Of a stretch of 64,000 nt of DNA, positions 11,338-21,340 are shown piece by piece. The position numbers and the translations under genes were made by a program. Origin of the DNA: Echria macrotheca (Eukaryota; Ascomycota; Sordariomycetes; Sordariales; Schizotheciaceae); assembly GCA_030411725.1 (NCBI GenBank), contig MU839843.1, positions 186,001 to 250,000 of the forward strand, given 5' to 3'. The notes below the pieces were generated by a model. It was not told where the DNA came from, did no database searches, and saw nothing but the letters and a program-made list of their open reading frames with translations. Positions within the stretch are counted from its first letter, which is position 1. Every line of letters starts with the position of its first letter.

Positions 11338-12006
11338 TTTCCCTCTCTTCCTTCTACTAGAATTCCACACTCATTCTCCCCAATTCCATTGTTCCTAAAG
11401 CTTATTAAAACTCTGTACTATTCACAACAGGGCGCGGTACAAGTACAAGGCCCAGGACTGTATGCATCATCCCTGGTCGATATTGGTCGTACAGGCCAGG
11501 AATGGGCTTACAAACTGCTGAGCCTCCAGTCAGACTTTACTTTACCTCGGTATCTAATTACCCAATCAAATTCTCTAGCCTGAAGATGTGTAACCTGAAT
11601 CTAACCATGACGTCATTGGAGAAGTGGGCCGAATCATCGGACCCGGAATAGTTCCTGAGTTCCAGTTCCGAAGAAGTGACAAATGCACACCCCGACCTCA
11701 ACAACCGGACAGGACGCAGGCGGGCCGATTCGCACGCCGAGACCCCTAAACACCATGATCGGAGGGCCGAAGATTTCGGCCCTGCTTAGTATTCAGTCTC
11801 GGACGGAACGCTAGCGAGTGCGACGGGGATGAGGGATGGGGTGGGTTGTTAACTCCGGTCCTAACTCCGCCAAGAGTTCTTGATTGGTACGTACTTAGTG
11901 TTAGCTAGAACCAAGTGTATATAAACCCTTATAGGGAACATAATGAAGGGATAAACAGATCAAACAAGTTGGGCAAAGTTGACGATTACACCAGAAAGTA
12001 GCAAAC
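11338..12006. other. Intergenic with promoter of the NmrA-like gene
   Basis: No gene was recognised here. The downstream end contains a TATA box and the likely promoter of the NmrA-like gene. Confidence 0.45.
11918..11925 (+). promoter_or_regulatory. TATA box of the NmrA-like gene
   Basis: TATATAAA lies 82 bp before the start codon at 12007, a normal distance for a fungal core promoter. Confidence 0.5.
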
Positions 12007-13036
12007 ATGGCCGAAACCAAGCATCTCGAACGCATCGCCATCATCGGTGTAAGTCCCGCCTAGCCCAATCCCAGATCCCTTACCCCTAACAAACAAAATC
12101 CTAACAACAACCCAGGCCGGCGGCCACGTCGGCAAACCCATGGCCACCGCCCTCCTAGCCACCGGCAAACACACCATCACAGCGCTCACCCGCACCGGCA
12201 GCACCGCCGCCCTCCCCCCGGGCCTCGAGCGCGTCGAGGTCGACTACGCCGACCACGCGTCGCTCGTATCGGCGCTCCAGTCGCGCAAAATCCAGTTCCT
12301 GATCATTACGTTGTCTGCAACCGCACCACCGGAGATACACTCTGCCATCGTGCGGGCCGCGGCCGACGCCGGCGTGCCGTACGTCATGCCCAACGTGTAC
12401 GGCGGCGATCTGTTCCACCCCTCGACGCTGCAGGCCGCCGAACAGGGGGACGTGTACACGCGCGCCGCGCTGAACCGGTGTCGCGAGATCGAGGCGTTTC
12501 CGGACATGTCGTTCGTGGCTGTGGTGTGCGGGTTCTGGTTCGAGTGGAGTCTCGCGCTGGGGGAGTGTTTCTTTGGGATTGATATTGCGAAGAAAACGGT
12601 CACGTTCTTTGATGATGGGAGGACCAAGTTGACGGTTAGTACGTGGGAACAGGTCGGGCGGGCGGTGGCGGCGCTTTTGGGACTGCCTGAGGGGGTTGTC
12701 CGGGAGAAGTTTCGGAATGGGGGGGTGTATATTGGGAGCTTTGAGATCTCGCAGAGGGATATTTTGGATAGTTTGAATAGGGTGTTGGGGATCACGGATG
12801 CTGATTGGGAGATTCGGTATCAGGGGACCAAGGAGAGACGGGAGGAGGGGCTGAAGGAGTTGGCGGCCGGGGATCGGTTGGGGTTTGCCAAGGCGTTGTA
12901 TGCCCGGGGTTTCTTGCCGGGTGGTGGTGGCAATCATGAGATGCGGCACAATGAGGTGTTGGGATTGAAGGAGGAGGATCTTGATGAGGCGGTGAAGCGG
13001 ACGGTTAAGATGGTTGAGAGTGGATGGAGGCCGTGA
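12007..13036 (+). CDS. NmrA-like / isoflavone-reductase-like NAD(P)-binding protein
   Basis: A short first exon (12007-12048) joins exon 12116-13036 through an intron beginning GTAAGT and ending CCCAG. Splicing builds the dinucleotide-binding loop IIGAGGHVGKPMATALL at residues 12-28; without it the glycine motif is split. The 320-residue length and the order of segments (VDYADHASLVSALQ, FLIITLSATAP, VPYVMPNVYGGD, GFWFEWSL) fit the NmrA/PCBER family of atypical SDRs, which act as redox sensors or small reductases. The substrate is unknown. Codon use shifts from C-rich third positions early to G/T-rich ones late, without a frame break. The neighbours downstream include another SDR and a prenyltransferase. 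Confidence 0.85.
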
Positions 13037-13819
13037 GGGGCCTCACCCACCTGCTGATGAGTGTTTGGTCAAGTGCCTCAAGCTCGTGGAATATGGAAGA
13101 TAGAGCATTTCATCACTAAATCCTATGTCACTCGTTGAATGGATAATTGCCCGGCTCTTGCTCAGGTGTTATCGTAGAGTTATGTGCCTGGATGGGGTGT
13201 ATGAGGTACCTACGTATCCAGTGATTGGGAGGCGTGAGAGTCTCTGGACTTGTCCTGACTGACTCACACCAGCTTAAGCTTCACACACTACCAAATACCA
13301 ACATCTTCGAGCAGCCATGGTTGAACAAGGACTGGCCGGCCGAGGGACCTCGATCGGGTGACTTCGCCGAGAAGGAGCACGGATAGAAACATAACCGGAA
13401 GTATGACCGCCTTGTCCTACTTGATATCAACAGCTCCGGAACTTTGAGCATTTCTCATTCGTTTCTGTCCAGATTAGGTACCTACCCGATTGTCTTTGAG
13501 GTATAGGTATCTGGTTGGTGATCGTCATGCGATGAGTGAACTGTGAAAATACAAACCGTTGAACGATCTTGGGCAGTATACCGGAGACGACTTCGTCCTG
13601 TATCGCGATACCGCTTTCCTGCTACAATCAGAATTACCAATACCAAGATCTCTCATAAGAATCTTTGCGAGCCGTCCAATCTAACCGTACATAAAACCCG
13701 GGAATCCTACCTTGCTGTCCGATTACGTCAGCCCCAACCTTTGATCAAGTTCCATTTCTTGGCCCCCTCTCAGACCTTCAACATCTCACTCTCGACACAT
13801 CTTCCAAAACCACCACATC
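13037..13819. other. Intergenic, no gene seen
   Basis: A 783-bp gap between the NmrA-like gene and the SDR. Only spurious short frames are present; no repeat or RNA was recognised. Confidence 0.5.
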
Positions 13820-14809
13820 ATGGCCATGGACACCTTCAAAACCATCCTCGCCGGCCTCGGCGCGCTCGTCCTGCTTCGCTTCGCCCGCTCAACGTTCCAC
13901 TTCTTCGCCCTCCACTTCTGGCGCCCCTCTCACCCCCTGACGCGCTACAAACGTGCAAACAGCGATGCCTACGCGCTCATCACCGGAAGCAGCGCCGGCA
14001 TCGGCCTCGGCATCGCCCGCGCCCTCGTGAGGCAAGGCTTCGGCGTGATCCTCCTCGGCCACCTGCCCGACGAGCTCGCCTCGGCTTCTGAATCTCTGGT
14101 CGCCGAACACCCCGCCGCAAATGGCCGCGTGCGCACGCTCGTCGTCAACGGCCAGACCGCGACGCACGAGCAAATCCAACAAGCCGTCGCCTCGGTCTCT
14201 GATCTCCCCATCACGATTTTGGTCAACAACGTCGGCAGCGCGACGCTCGCGGTCCCGCCGATCCGGCCGCTCTCGACGCTGAGTCTGTCGCAGATCGACG
14301 CGCACGTCGATCTGAATGCGCGCTTCATGGCCCGGCTTACGAGCTTGGTGCTCCCGATCCTGACGAGCTCCAAAAAGTCAAAGGACGACCGCGCGCTGAT
14401 CCTCAATCTCTCGTCCGTCGGCAAGATGGGTCTCCCGTTTCTAGTTATGTACGGCGCCACCAAGGCGTTTGACTACGCGTTCAGCACCGGGCTGGCGCGG
14501 GAATTGGAGGGCGACGAGGAGACCGCGCATGTGGATTGTCTTGCCATTGTGCCGGGGGAGGTGCGCACGCAGACTAATGCGGCGGCATCGCCTAGCCGCG
14601 CGCCGACGGCCGATGAGTTTGGGCGTGCTATTGTGGATAAGGTGGACGGCGCGCTGGCCAGGGGGCGGCGAGAGCTGAGGCCGGATTGGAGGCATGATTT
14701 GACGGTGGCGATGATGGATAACGTTTTCTCGGAAGGGTTTTTGTCGTGGTCGGTCCGGCAGGACTTGCTGGACAAGAAGGCCAAGACGGAGGGGAAGAAG
14801 GATGCGTAG
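13820..14809 (+). CDS. Membrane-anchored short-chain dehydrogenase, HSD17B12/KAR-like
   Basis: Intronless 329-residue protein. Residues about 6-35 are hydrophobic and suggest an N-terminal membrane anchor. The Rossmann motif TGSSAGIG is at 55-62, NNVG at 136-139, the catalytic serine in NLSSVGKMG near 198-199, and the YxxxK pair is Y211/K215 in YGATK. This layout matches 3-ketoacyl-CoA reductases and 17-beta-hydroxysteroid dehydrogenase 12 relatives of the ER membrane. The terminal KKDA resembles a weak dilysine-type ER signal (inference). A start at 13826 is also possible. It could serve lipid elongation or, given the prenyltransferase 2 kb downstream, a metabolite pathway. Confidence 0.85.
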   Translation: MAMDTFKTILAGLGALVLLRFARSTFHFFALHFWRPSHPLTRYKRANSDAYALITGSSAGIGLGIARALVRQGFGVILLGHLPDELASASESLVAEHPAANGRVRTLVVNGQTATHEQIQQAVASVSDLPITILVNNVGSATLAVPPIRPLSTLSLSQIDAHVDLNARFMARLTSLVLPILTSSKKSKDDRALILNLSSVGKMGLPFLVMYGATKAFDYAFSTGLARELEGDEETAHVDCLAIVPGEVRTQTNAAASPSRAPTADEFGRAIVDKVDGALARGRRELRPDWRHDLTVAMMDNVFSEGFLSWSVRQDLLDKKAKTEGKKDA

Positions 14810-15667
14810 AGGCTTAAGTTCGATTCCTGCTGGGAGGAAGATATCTTGACGGGTAAATACCCTCCTGCGGGTTGTATTAGTCATGGATGCGTTGTCTTGT
14901 GGTTGCCAGACGGCTAGGCCTATCAAGATGGACGAGGCATACGCCAGCTTTCAGAGATCTAAAGTGTCCAAGGACAGCCGTGCGTGCAAGATGCTCTAGT
15001 ATATCACTATTTCGAAGTGCTTCCTAAAAAGAGAAAATGGACCATCCATTTTTGATATAGACGTACGCCTGACAGGTAGTTGTTACCTATTTACAGTTTT
15101 CGGCCGATGGTTTGAGCCTTTGCTGCCGATACCCAAGAAGTTGAATGTACCTACCTATTGATAACTTGTGCGCGCACGCTATTTCGTCATTGGGCTCAGT
15201 CTGACACTGACAGCCAGACACTTGTGGTTGATTGGAATGTGGGACGCCAAAAGAGACTCCGGTCGTACACAAAAGAGGATATCGTCTCTCCCACTGAGCC
15301 CGCGATCCTTTTATACACGGAACCGGATTGCGTAGTCCAACGGTATTTATAGCCAGCTACCTGCTGCAGCATCTCTTTTCTTGTCTCTGAGGGCTGTCAC
15401 ACGCGCTGTCCCAGCATTGTTATATTTTTGTTGACATCCAAAATAACAGTGCAGTAGACCGCGCGTCTCTGCGTGTCTAATGCAGGTTTACCGCGCCTTC
15501 CCTTATAAATAGCCCAACCGTCCGAAGACAACCCTTGTGCAGAGGACAGCTAATAGAAGGGCAAAAAGAATAAGTAGAGATCCTCGCTGCCGTGGATAAA
15601 AGCAGCGTTCACGATCACGTCGAGACTTACTCCCAAGCAAGAAACACCGCCAGATCGAGTCGACATC
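14810..15667. other. Intergenic, no gene seen
   Basis: No coding sequence was recognised. Two TATA-like sites occur: TATTTATAG near 15344 and TATAAATA at 15504-15511. The second probably serves the small gene at 15668. Confidence 0.4.
15504..15511 (+). promoter_or_regulatory. TATA box upstream of the small hypothetical gene
   Basis: TATAAATA sits 157 bp before the ATG at 15668. It is the main support that the small frame downstream is transcribed. Confidence 0.4.
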
Positions 15668-16105
15668 ATGTCACCCATCTCGCCCCTTCACCTCGACACA
15701 CCGTCTGACGGTGATACGACTGACGGCGGTACATCCGACCCGATGCAGGGGGTCCAGAAAACCCGACCCAAGCTCAAGATCGTCATCCCTCCCCGCAACG
15801 TCCCCCAACAAGGGACCCCCCGCACCGATTTCACCCCGTTCGCCGATATGGGCTGGCGGTTTTATTGTGAAATGCAGAAGCCAACGACCACCACGCGTTG
15901 CCGCCTTCACGGCATACCTCTCCGTGCTCCCTTCGGGTGTCGCAGCGACTGCGTACTGAACCTAGCGAGCCGCCAAGATGGTGACATTCGGCGGTCTTCA
16001 ACACTGGGATGGCTTTTGTTGAACTTGACGATGACGGATCCGGATCTCTCTCCGGCTTTGCGGGGTAAATCGTCACGGCGGTCCCGGAGGCGGTATAGCC
16101 ACTAA
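15668..16105 (+). CDS. Small hypothetical protein
   Basis: The frame of 145 residues starts MSPISPLHLD and has an acidic Thr/Gly/Asp-rich first part, then KLKIVIPPRN and TDFTPFADMGWRFYCEM. I do not recognise the family, and no signal peptide is apparent. The C-terminal third looks unlike real coding sequence. A more protein-like ending (AFVELDDDGSGSLSGFAG followed by a stop near 16068) exists one frame over, so an intron or frame error around 15940-16010 is possible. A good TATA box lies upstream. It is placed between the SDR and the prenyltransferase. Confidence 0.35.
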   Translation: MSPISPLHLDTPSDGDTTDGGTSDPMQGVQKTRPKLKIVIPPRNVPQQGTPRTDFTPFADMGWRFYCEMQKPTTTTRCRLHGIPLRAPFGCRSDCVLNLASRQDGDIRRSSTLGWLLLNLTMTDPDLSPALRGKSSRRSRRRYSH

Positions 16106-16895
16106 TGCCGGGGCGTTTGCGAACTTCCGCCGTCGGCACGGACTCCGGTTTTGGCTTTGTAGGAGTTGTGGCTTCGGAGGAGTTGTCGAGACGGGGTACG
16201 ATGTGGTGGGTGGGTACTTAGTAAGGTACTAAGAGGTGGTCATGGTTCCCTACATGTATCCTCGATGCTGGACGCGATGGTTTTGTTCGTGCTGGATTCC
16301 TGGCGTCTGGCGTCTGGAGCTGGGGTGGCCGTAGGCACTTCTGGGGAAGCGAGTTGGGACTAGCTTTTTGACCAGACAGTGGTTTATTAGGGGAGGATTG
16401 GGAGCTGAGTGGTCAGGGCGCTGCGTGCTTGCCAATGGGCAAGGTACGGTTGCAGAAGGATTGTACAAGTAGCATTGGTCTCCACAACGAAATGGTGCCA
16501 AGCGGAGAATCGAAAGCCTTGCTCTATGCTGCATTTGGTCGCTCGAGATAATGGCGTAGTATGTTGTGGGCTGGGTGCCCTAGACTCCACATCACCATAT
16601 CTTTCATCCTAGACCTTTCTGCCCGCCTTTCCCACCTTCATCACACACCACACACGACCATGGACTGGACTAGATGGCCTATGGATCAGCTCACCCCCTC
16701 CAAGTTACCCTAGTATCTAATACCAGACTATATCAAGATAAAGGTGCATAATCAGCGACCCCTCGTTCCACAACATCTAGACCCAACAGCTGACCCGCAA
16801 CTTACCTACATAGGCAGGTACCCTTCACAACACACCTACTGTTATCACAAAAACATCGGAACAACACCCAACCCAATCCATTCAGCATAGCCAAT
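16106..16895. other. Intergenic / promoter of the prenyltransferase gene
   Basis: No gene was recognised in this 790-bp stretch immediately upstream of the DMATS-type gene. C-rich, TATA-poor sequence precedes the start codon. Confidence 0.4.
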
Positions 16896-18239
16896 ATGAG
16901 ACTCCCTGATAGTCCCCGCCCGGCCCTTACCATGGACCTCATCCCTCCCCGGCCTCCCTCGCCGGCCCTCCTCTCTAACACACCCAACGCCAACACGAAG
17001 GCAGACGCAAAATGGTGGTCCGACATCACCCTCCGGCACCTCCACAGCCTCCTCTCATCTGCCACCTACCCCCTCAAGCAACAACATCGCCTCCTCAACT
17101 TCCACCGTCGCTTCGTCGCCCCCCATCTCGGCCCGTCCATCCCAACTTCATCTCTCCCGAGCGGCTTCAGAAGCTGGATGACGGACGACTCAACGCCGGT
17201 CGAGTACAGCTGGAAGTGGGGGTCCAAACCATCGGTCCGGTATAGCGTCGAGCTTATCAGTCCGTCCTCGGGGACGTGTAAAGATCCGTGGAACCAGGGG
17301 GAGACGTTGTCTTTTCTGTGCGGGCTGGAGAGGGATCAGAGTATCATTCCCGGTGTGGATCTGACGTTGTTTCACCGTTTTTATGAGCTCTTCTTCGGTG
17401 GAGACTCGGGAGAGGATTGGGAAGGGCTGGAGCAAGCGGCTAGATCGACGCTCTTTCTGGGATTTGAACTTCCAGAATGTGTGGGTGGTGGCGAGGATAT
17501 CACCCTCAAGGCTTACTTTCTTCCCCGGGAGAGACCAGGTCAGAGCGTGGGGACGCAGATATTCGAGGCGGTTCGGTCTGTCCTCGGTTCCCTTCCGGAT
17601 CGCAACGACCCCAGACACGACACCTGCAAATCTTTGGAGGCACTGACGTCCTTCCTTACGAGCGAGAAAAACAACTCGGACCTCTCGCCATTCATGCTCG
17701 CGGTCGACTGTATCGGTCCCTCACAGTCCCGGCTGAAGATCTACGCCCGCTCGCCGCAGACTTCTTTCGCATCCGTTCTGTCGATCATGGCCCTCGCCGG
17801 TCGACGGGTCGTCAGCCCCGTGGCGGAAGAACAACTTCGGAACCTCTGGCTTGCGGTTCTCGGGATTTCTGAGCCGGATTTTGATCCCGACGAAGAGTTG
17901 ATTCTGCACCCTTCTTTGGAAGGGGATGGCAATGTTCCGAGGGGGGTGTTGTACTACTTTGACGTTGCCGGTGATATACCGGATGTCAAGGTATATATTC
18001 CCGTCGGACGATATTCACGGCTAGATGATCGAGCTGTTGCTCGGGGGTTGATTGGGTTTATGTGTAAAGATGGGAAGGGCTATGCAGAGGCGTATGAGCG
18101 GGCGCTGCGTGGGATTTCTGGGGGAGAGGCGGACGGCGGATGGGGCACGCATACCTATGTCTCTGCGAGTTATAGGGGGGATGGGGTGGTGGTTACGTCG
18201 TACTTGAGCCCTCAGCTGTATCGTCAAAGCGCGTACTAA
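16896..18239 (+). CDS. DMATS-type aromatic (indole) prenyltransferase
   Basis: Intronless 447-residue protein with the ABBA-fold signatures of fungal dimethylallyltryptophan-synthase-type enzymes, which transfer a prenyl group from DMAPP to indoles or other aromatics without a metal-binding Asp-rich motif. Visible landmarks are WWSDITLRHL near residue 40, the catalytic-type glutamate E103 in TPVEYSWKW, R115 in VRYSVELI, and DPWNQG. The residues expected to bind the diphosphate and form the tyrosine shield are K205/Y207 (LKAYFLP), R279/K281/Y283 (RLKIY), K365/Y367 (DVKVYIPVGRY) and Y421 (TYVSASY). None is lost, so the enzyme is probably active. A second Met at residue 13 is an alternative start. 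No NRPS, terpene or cyclodipeptide gene adjoins it, so the acceptor may be a free amino acid or a product made elsewhere. Confidence 0.9.
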   Translation: MRLPDSPRPALTMDLIPPRPPSPALLSNTPNANTKADAKWWSDITLRHLHSLLSSATYPLKQQHRLLNFHRRFVAPHLGPSIPTSSLPSGFRSWMTDDSTPVEYSWKWGSKPSVRYSVELISPSSGTCKDPWNQGETLSFLCGLERDQSIIPGVDLTLFHRFYELFFGGDSGEDWEGLEQAARSTLFLGFELPECVGGGEDITLKAYFLPRERPGQSVGTQIFEAVRSVLGSLPDRNDPRHDTCKSLEALTSFLTSEKNNSDLSPFMLAVDCIGPSQSRLKIYARSPQTSFASVLSIMALAGRRVVSPVAEEQLRNLWLAVLGISEPDFDPDEELILHPSLEGDGNVPRGVLYYFDVAGDIPDVKVYIPVGRYSRLDDRAVARGLIGFMCKDGKGYAEAYERALRGISGGEADGGWGTHTYVSASYRGDGVVVTSYLSPQLYRQSAY

Positions 18240-18923
18240 TAGCTTCAAGAATTATAATTAGTGCGTGATGAACGCGTCTCACTATTCATTTACTCCCGGA
18301 TACACACAGAAAGGTCCACGAGGGAGTTTAAATTCGGAGAAGTTGAGATTTATAGGCAAGACCTGCCTGGCATTTATCGAAATAAACTAGGTACCTTGGG
18401 CATTTTCTCTCTCGGTAAGGCCTTTGCGAACAGAGTATACTCCTCAAGATGTTATGGGTAGCCTGTTGTTGAATGTTGTAGGCTTGTTGTTAGATATTGT
18501 AGGCCATCATTAGACGTTGTAAGCACTATGTTTAGACGCTTGCAAGCTATCAGGATCACATAGTACCTCTTGGTTGCTTCCGTTAAGAGAACGGGATATA
18601 ACGAGAAGAGCCCATTCAGAAACAAATACACAATACGTAGCAACTCGGAGGCGGTCGCAGGTTTCTGTTCGTCTCTTCTTCACTGCGGGCCAATAACAAA
18701 CAGACGTTTGTTAGAGACCGATCTGACCCTCACACCTCCTCTATCATTCATGAACCATGCATGCGATAGCTTCTAAGCAAAGGCGGCAACCAACAGCTGG
18801 GGGCGCGCAATGGACAGAGACTACTCTCCATAGCCGCATGCAGAGGGCATCCATGATTAGCACGCCTGCTGCTGGACTGGCGCTGGTATCAAGGCCTCTC
18901 CAAAACAAAGCAAAAAAGATAAG
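18240..18923. other. Intergenic, short TTGTTAGA-type repeats
   Basis: No gene was seen. Around 18465-18530 a short unit resembling 'TTGTAGGC...TTGTTAGA' recurs three to four times with variation, a small degenerate tandem array. Confidence 0.4.
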
Positions 18924-18995
18924 TAGCTTCAACTCGTTTCGATCGAGTGACCTCCGGGTTATGAGCCCGGCGCGCTTCCGCTGCGCCATGAAGCT
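18924..18995 (-). tRNA. tRNA-Met (anticodon CAT), elongator-like
   Basis: The minus strand folds into a complete cloverleaf of 72 nt with discriminator A. The acceptor pairs AGCTTCA with TGAAGCT. The D stem is GCGC/GCGC, the anticodon stem CCGGG/CCCGG encloses loop CTCATAA (anticodon CAT), the variable loop is AGGTC, and the T stem ACTCG/CGAGT carries an ATCGAAA loop. There is no intron and CCA is not encoded. The acceptor begins with A-U rather than the features of an initiator, so elongator is favoured but not proven. Confidence 0.9.
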
Positions 18996-19230
18996 TTAAT
19001 TCTTTCTTTGTCCGATGACTGATGTGAAACTTACTAGCATGTGTGGTATATATTTGGTGGTTGGAGCGCGCGAGTCTCTCGCTCACACTCTGTGCAAAGC
19101 GATGAAGCCCTATGCTTTCGTGCGTTTACAATCCTGCTGGCGGCGTCCACGAGTCCGGGCGGAAAGTCAGACAAACAGGCGCTCATTTGTAATGTAATGA
19201 CCTAATGAAAACGAGTGGCATGTTGTTCAG

Positions 19231-20607
19231 CCCCGAATCCAGAACTGGGTTGTGCTTCTGCAGTTCGAGGCTTCGATGCCGATACTCCAACGAGGCATGC
19301 TGCCCGATCTCGAAGAGACGGTGGACTTGCTTTCAGAGTATTACGGTTCGGTCCTGAACAAGGCCAGCAACGGCAACGGGCCCTTGGTGGAACACGGCAT
19401 CATCTGCGAAGTCCTCGGCTTCGTCTGCGATCACTGGAAAATGGCCTTGGTAGATGCGGTATCCTGGGACGGTGCCAAGGCATACATCGAGGGCTGCACG
19501 GCGCTGCTGCTGGACATGGCGGCCGTCGAGCCGCCGATGGAGATAGTCGCGCTTCTCGGGGCCAGCACGTTCTGCAACTGGATGTTCAACGCCATCGTTG
19601 GCCCGCACCTCGGAGACGAATTCGATGAGATGTACAAGCCCGTCGAGGACGGCTGCGAAAAGATCTTTGGCGAGGAGAAGACGCAGACCATGTTTCACCG
19701 TGATCCGGTCCAGCTCATCGATCTCAGGGGGGTCCTGCGAATTGCGGCGAGGTTGGGAAAACGGTAGGTCTCCTTTTGCTTTCTGGAAAAGGTCTGTGGG
19801 AGCTGACAATATGCCTGCGCTTAGTGCCCAGAAGGATCATTATGTGTCGGCGGTGCCTGTACAAGCCCAAGCTGTGCCTCGGCGTCGTCCTCTACAAAGT
19901 GTGGAGACAAGACCGGATGCTTCTGCGCCACCGACACAGCCAGCAACGGATTCTGCGTCCAAGACGCTCCGAATTGCGGCCAGACGATCGGCTTAGTTCC
20001 CGACAAGTGCGCCGGCAGCGATGACTGTCCCTCCGGCTACATTTGCACCGTCTCACCCCAGTGTGGCAACAAGATCTGCCTCAACGCCGCCTCTTGCCTC
20101 GGCAGCGGCTTTGACTCCCAAAGCGCTCCTGACGGTAACACAACCTCTCCACCGGTCACCACCGCGCCTTCGCAGCCAGGGGCGTCCTCCAACCCGAGCA
20201 GCGGGACGTTTCCTCCAGACATCACCCCGGTATCGACCCAGCTCTCGGGGTGGCAGTTCCAGCTCCTCGACGGGAGCGGCTACCAGGTCAGCGACGCGGA
20301 CTACTTCCCGCCGTCCTTCGTGTCGTACGGCGGCAAGAAGACGGTCGACACGGTCTGCATCAGGTTCGACGAGCTCGACGTCGAGCTGCCCGACCAGACG
20401 ATCCACGCGGGCGTCCCGTTCAGCTTCGAGTCCCGCCTGACGCCTAATACAGATACCTGTTGTCTTGGACTCTTTTCGGGGACAGAGTGTGATCCGTCGG
20501 CTGGTGCGTGGCAACATGTTTGTTCATACTCGCCCGAACGGAAGAATGTCAAGACGTCGTTGGTGGTGAAAGCGTTTCAGGTATACAACTGTAAGGGATT
20601 GTTGTGA
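19231..20607 (+). pseudogene. Remnant of a cysteine-rich, probably secreted protein gene
   Basis: Two coding blocks lie in order. Block one (19231-19763) reads NWVVLLQFEASMPILQRG and continues as a helical segment with NWMFNAIVGPHLGDEFDEMY. It has no start codon of its own until 19276, and its natural beginning at a TTCAG acceptor implies missing upstream exons. Block two (from 19825) has fifteen cysteines in about 90 residues (C-x5-C-x4-C at the start, later CPSGYIC), a Ser/Thr/Pro linker and a C-terminal domain ending VYNCKGLL. The best splice pair between them (GTAGGT at 19764, CTTAG at 19824) leaves the frames out of phase by one base; weaker AAG acceptors at 19865 or 19871 would restore phase but lose cysteines. 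I do not recognise the family. A 5'-truncated decayed gene is the simplest reading. Confidence 0.45.
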
Positions 20608-21340
20608 TTCTTGCCGATTTTACTTTAGAATTCCTTTGTACTTATGGAGAGGACAACAGGACGTTTGAAAGATCTGAAGTAGAGCATCTTTCGAAATAAT
20701 AACACGTCTAGAACGGTTGATGAGACTGTGGGCACATAAGAGGGGATAACCAGATCATATGAGTGCTTCATGTTAGATTCCCTAGCCTATGCCGCGAAAT
20801 AGTAATGGATGCATATAGGCCACGTACTTCTTGACATGTGGCTCCAGGAAGCGGCAGAGGCTGGCCGTCCTCCAATACTGAAACCGGAAGCAGGCATCGT
20901 GGGGAGGGGGGAGGCCAAGACATAAATAGGAAGACCTCTTAAACAGATACCTGTGTGCATTGAAATCTCGCTGTCAGGCACCCTACAACACGATTGAACG
21001 CATTCCTCCAAAGCGAACAGGCCCTGTGCCCGATTTCAGAGAGCTTATGCCGATACATGTAGCCATCGCCGGGGAAATACTTCAGATATGTGTGCCACAT
21101 CCATGCCAGCTCACATCAACAGCCACGAAAGTGCAAAGCAGCAGCAACCGCGGCAAACCAAAGTCACCCAATTACGAGCAAAGAAGCAGGAGGAGGATCT
21201 AATCGATAAGCCGTCACAGCCGCGCCCATGCAGAGTTGGGGGAGAAGAACTCCAAAATCTCCAACCACCAAAATTTCATGATATTTCATTTCCTCACTAC
21301 CAACCAACCCACCCTCCCTCCCCACGCAACACCAGCTAAA
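20608..21340. other. Intergenic, no gene seen
   Basis: Shared 3' region of the decayed cysteine-rich gene and the convergent tyrosinase gene. Nothing was recognised. Confidence 0.45.
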
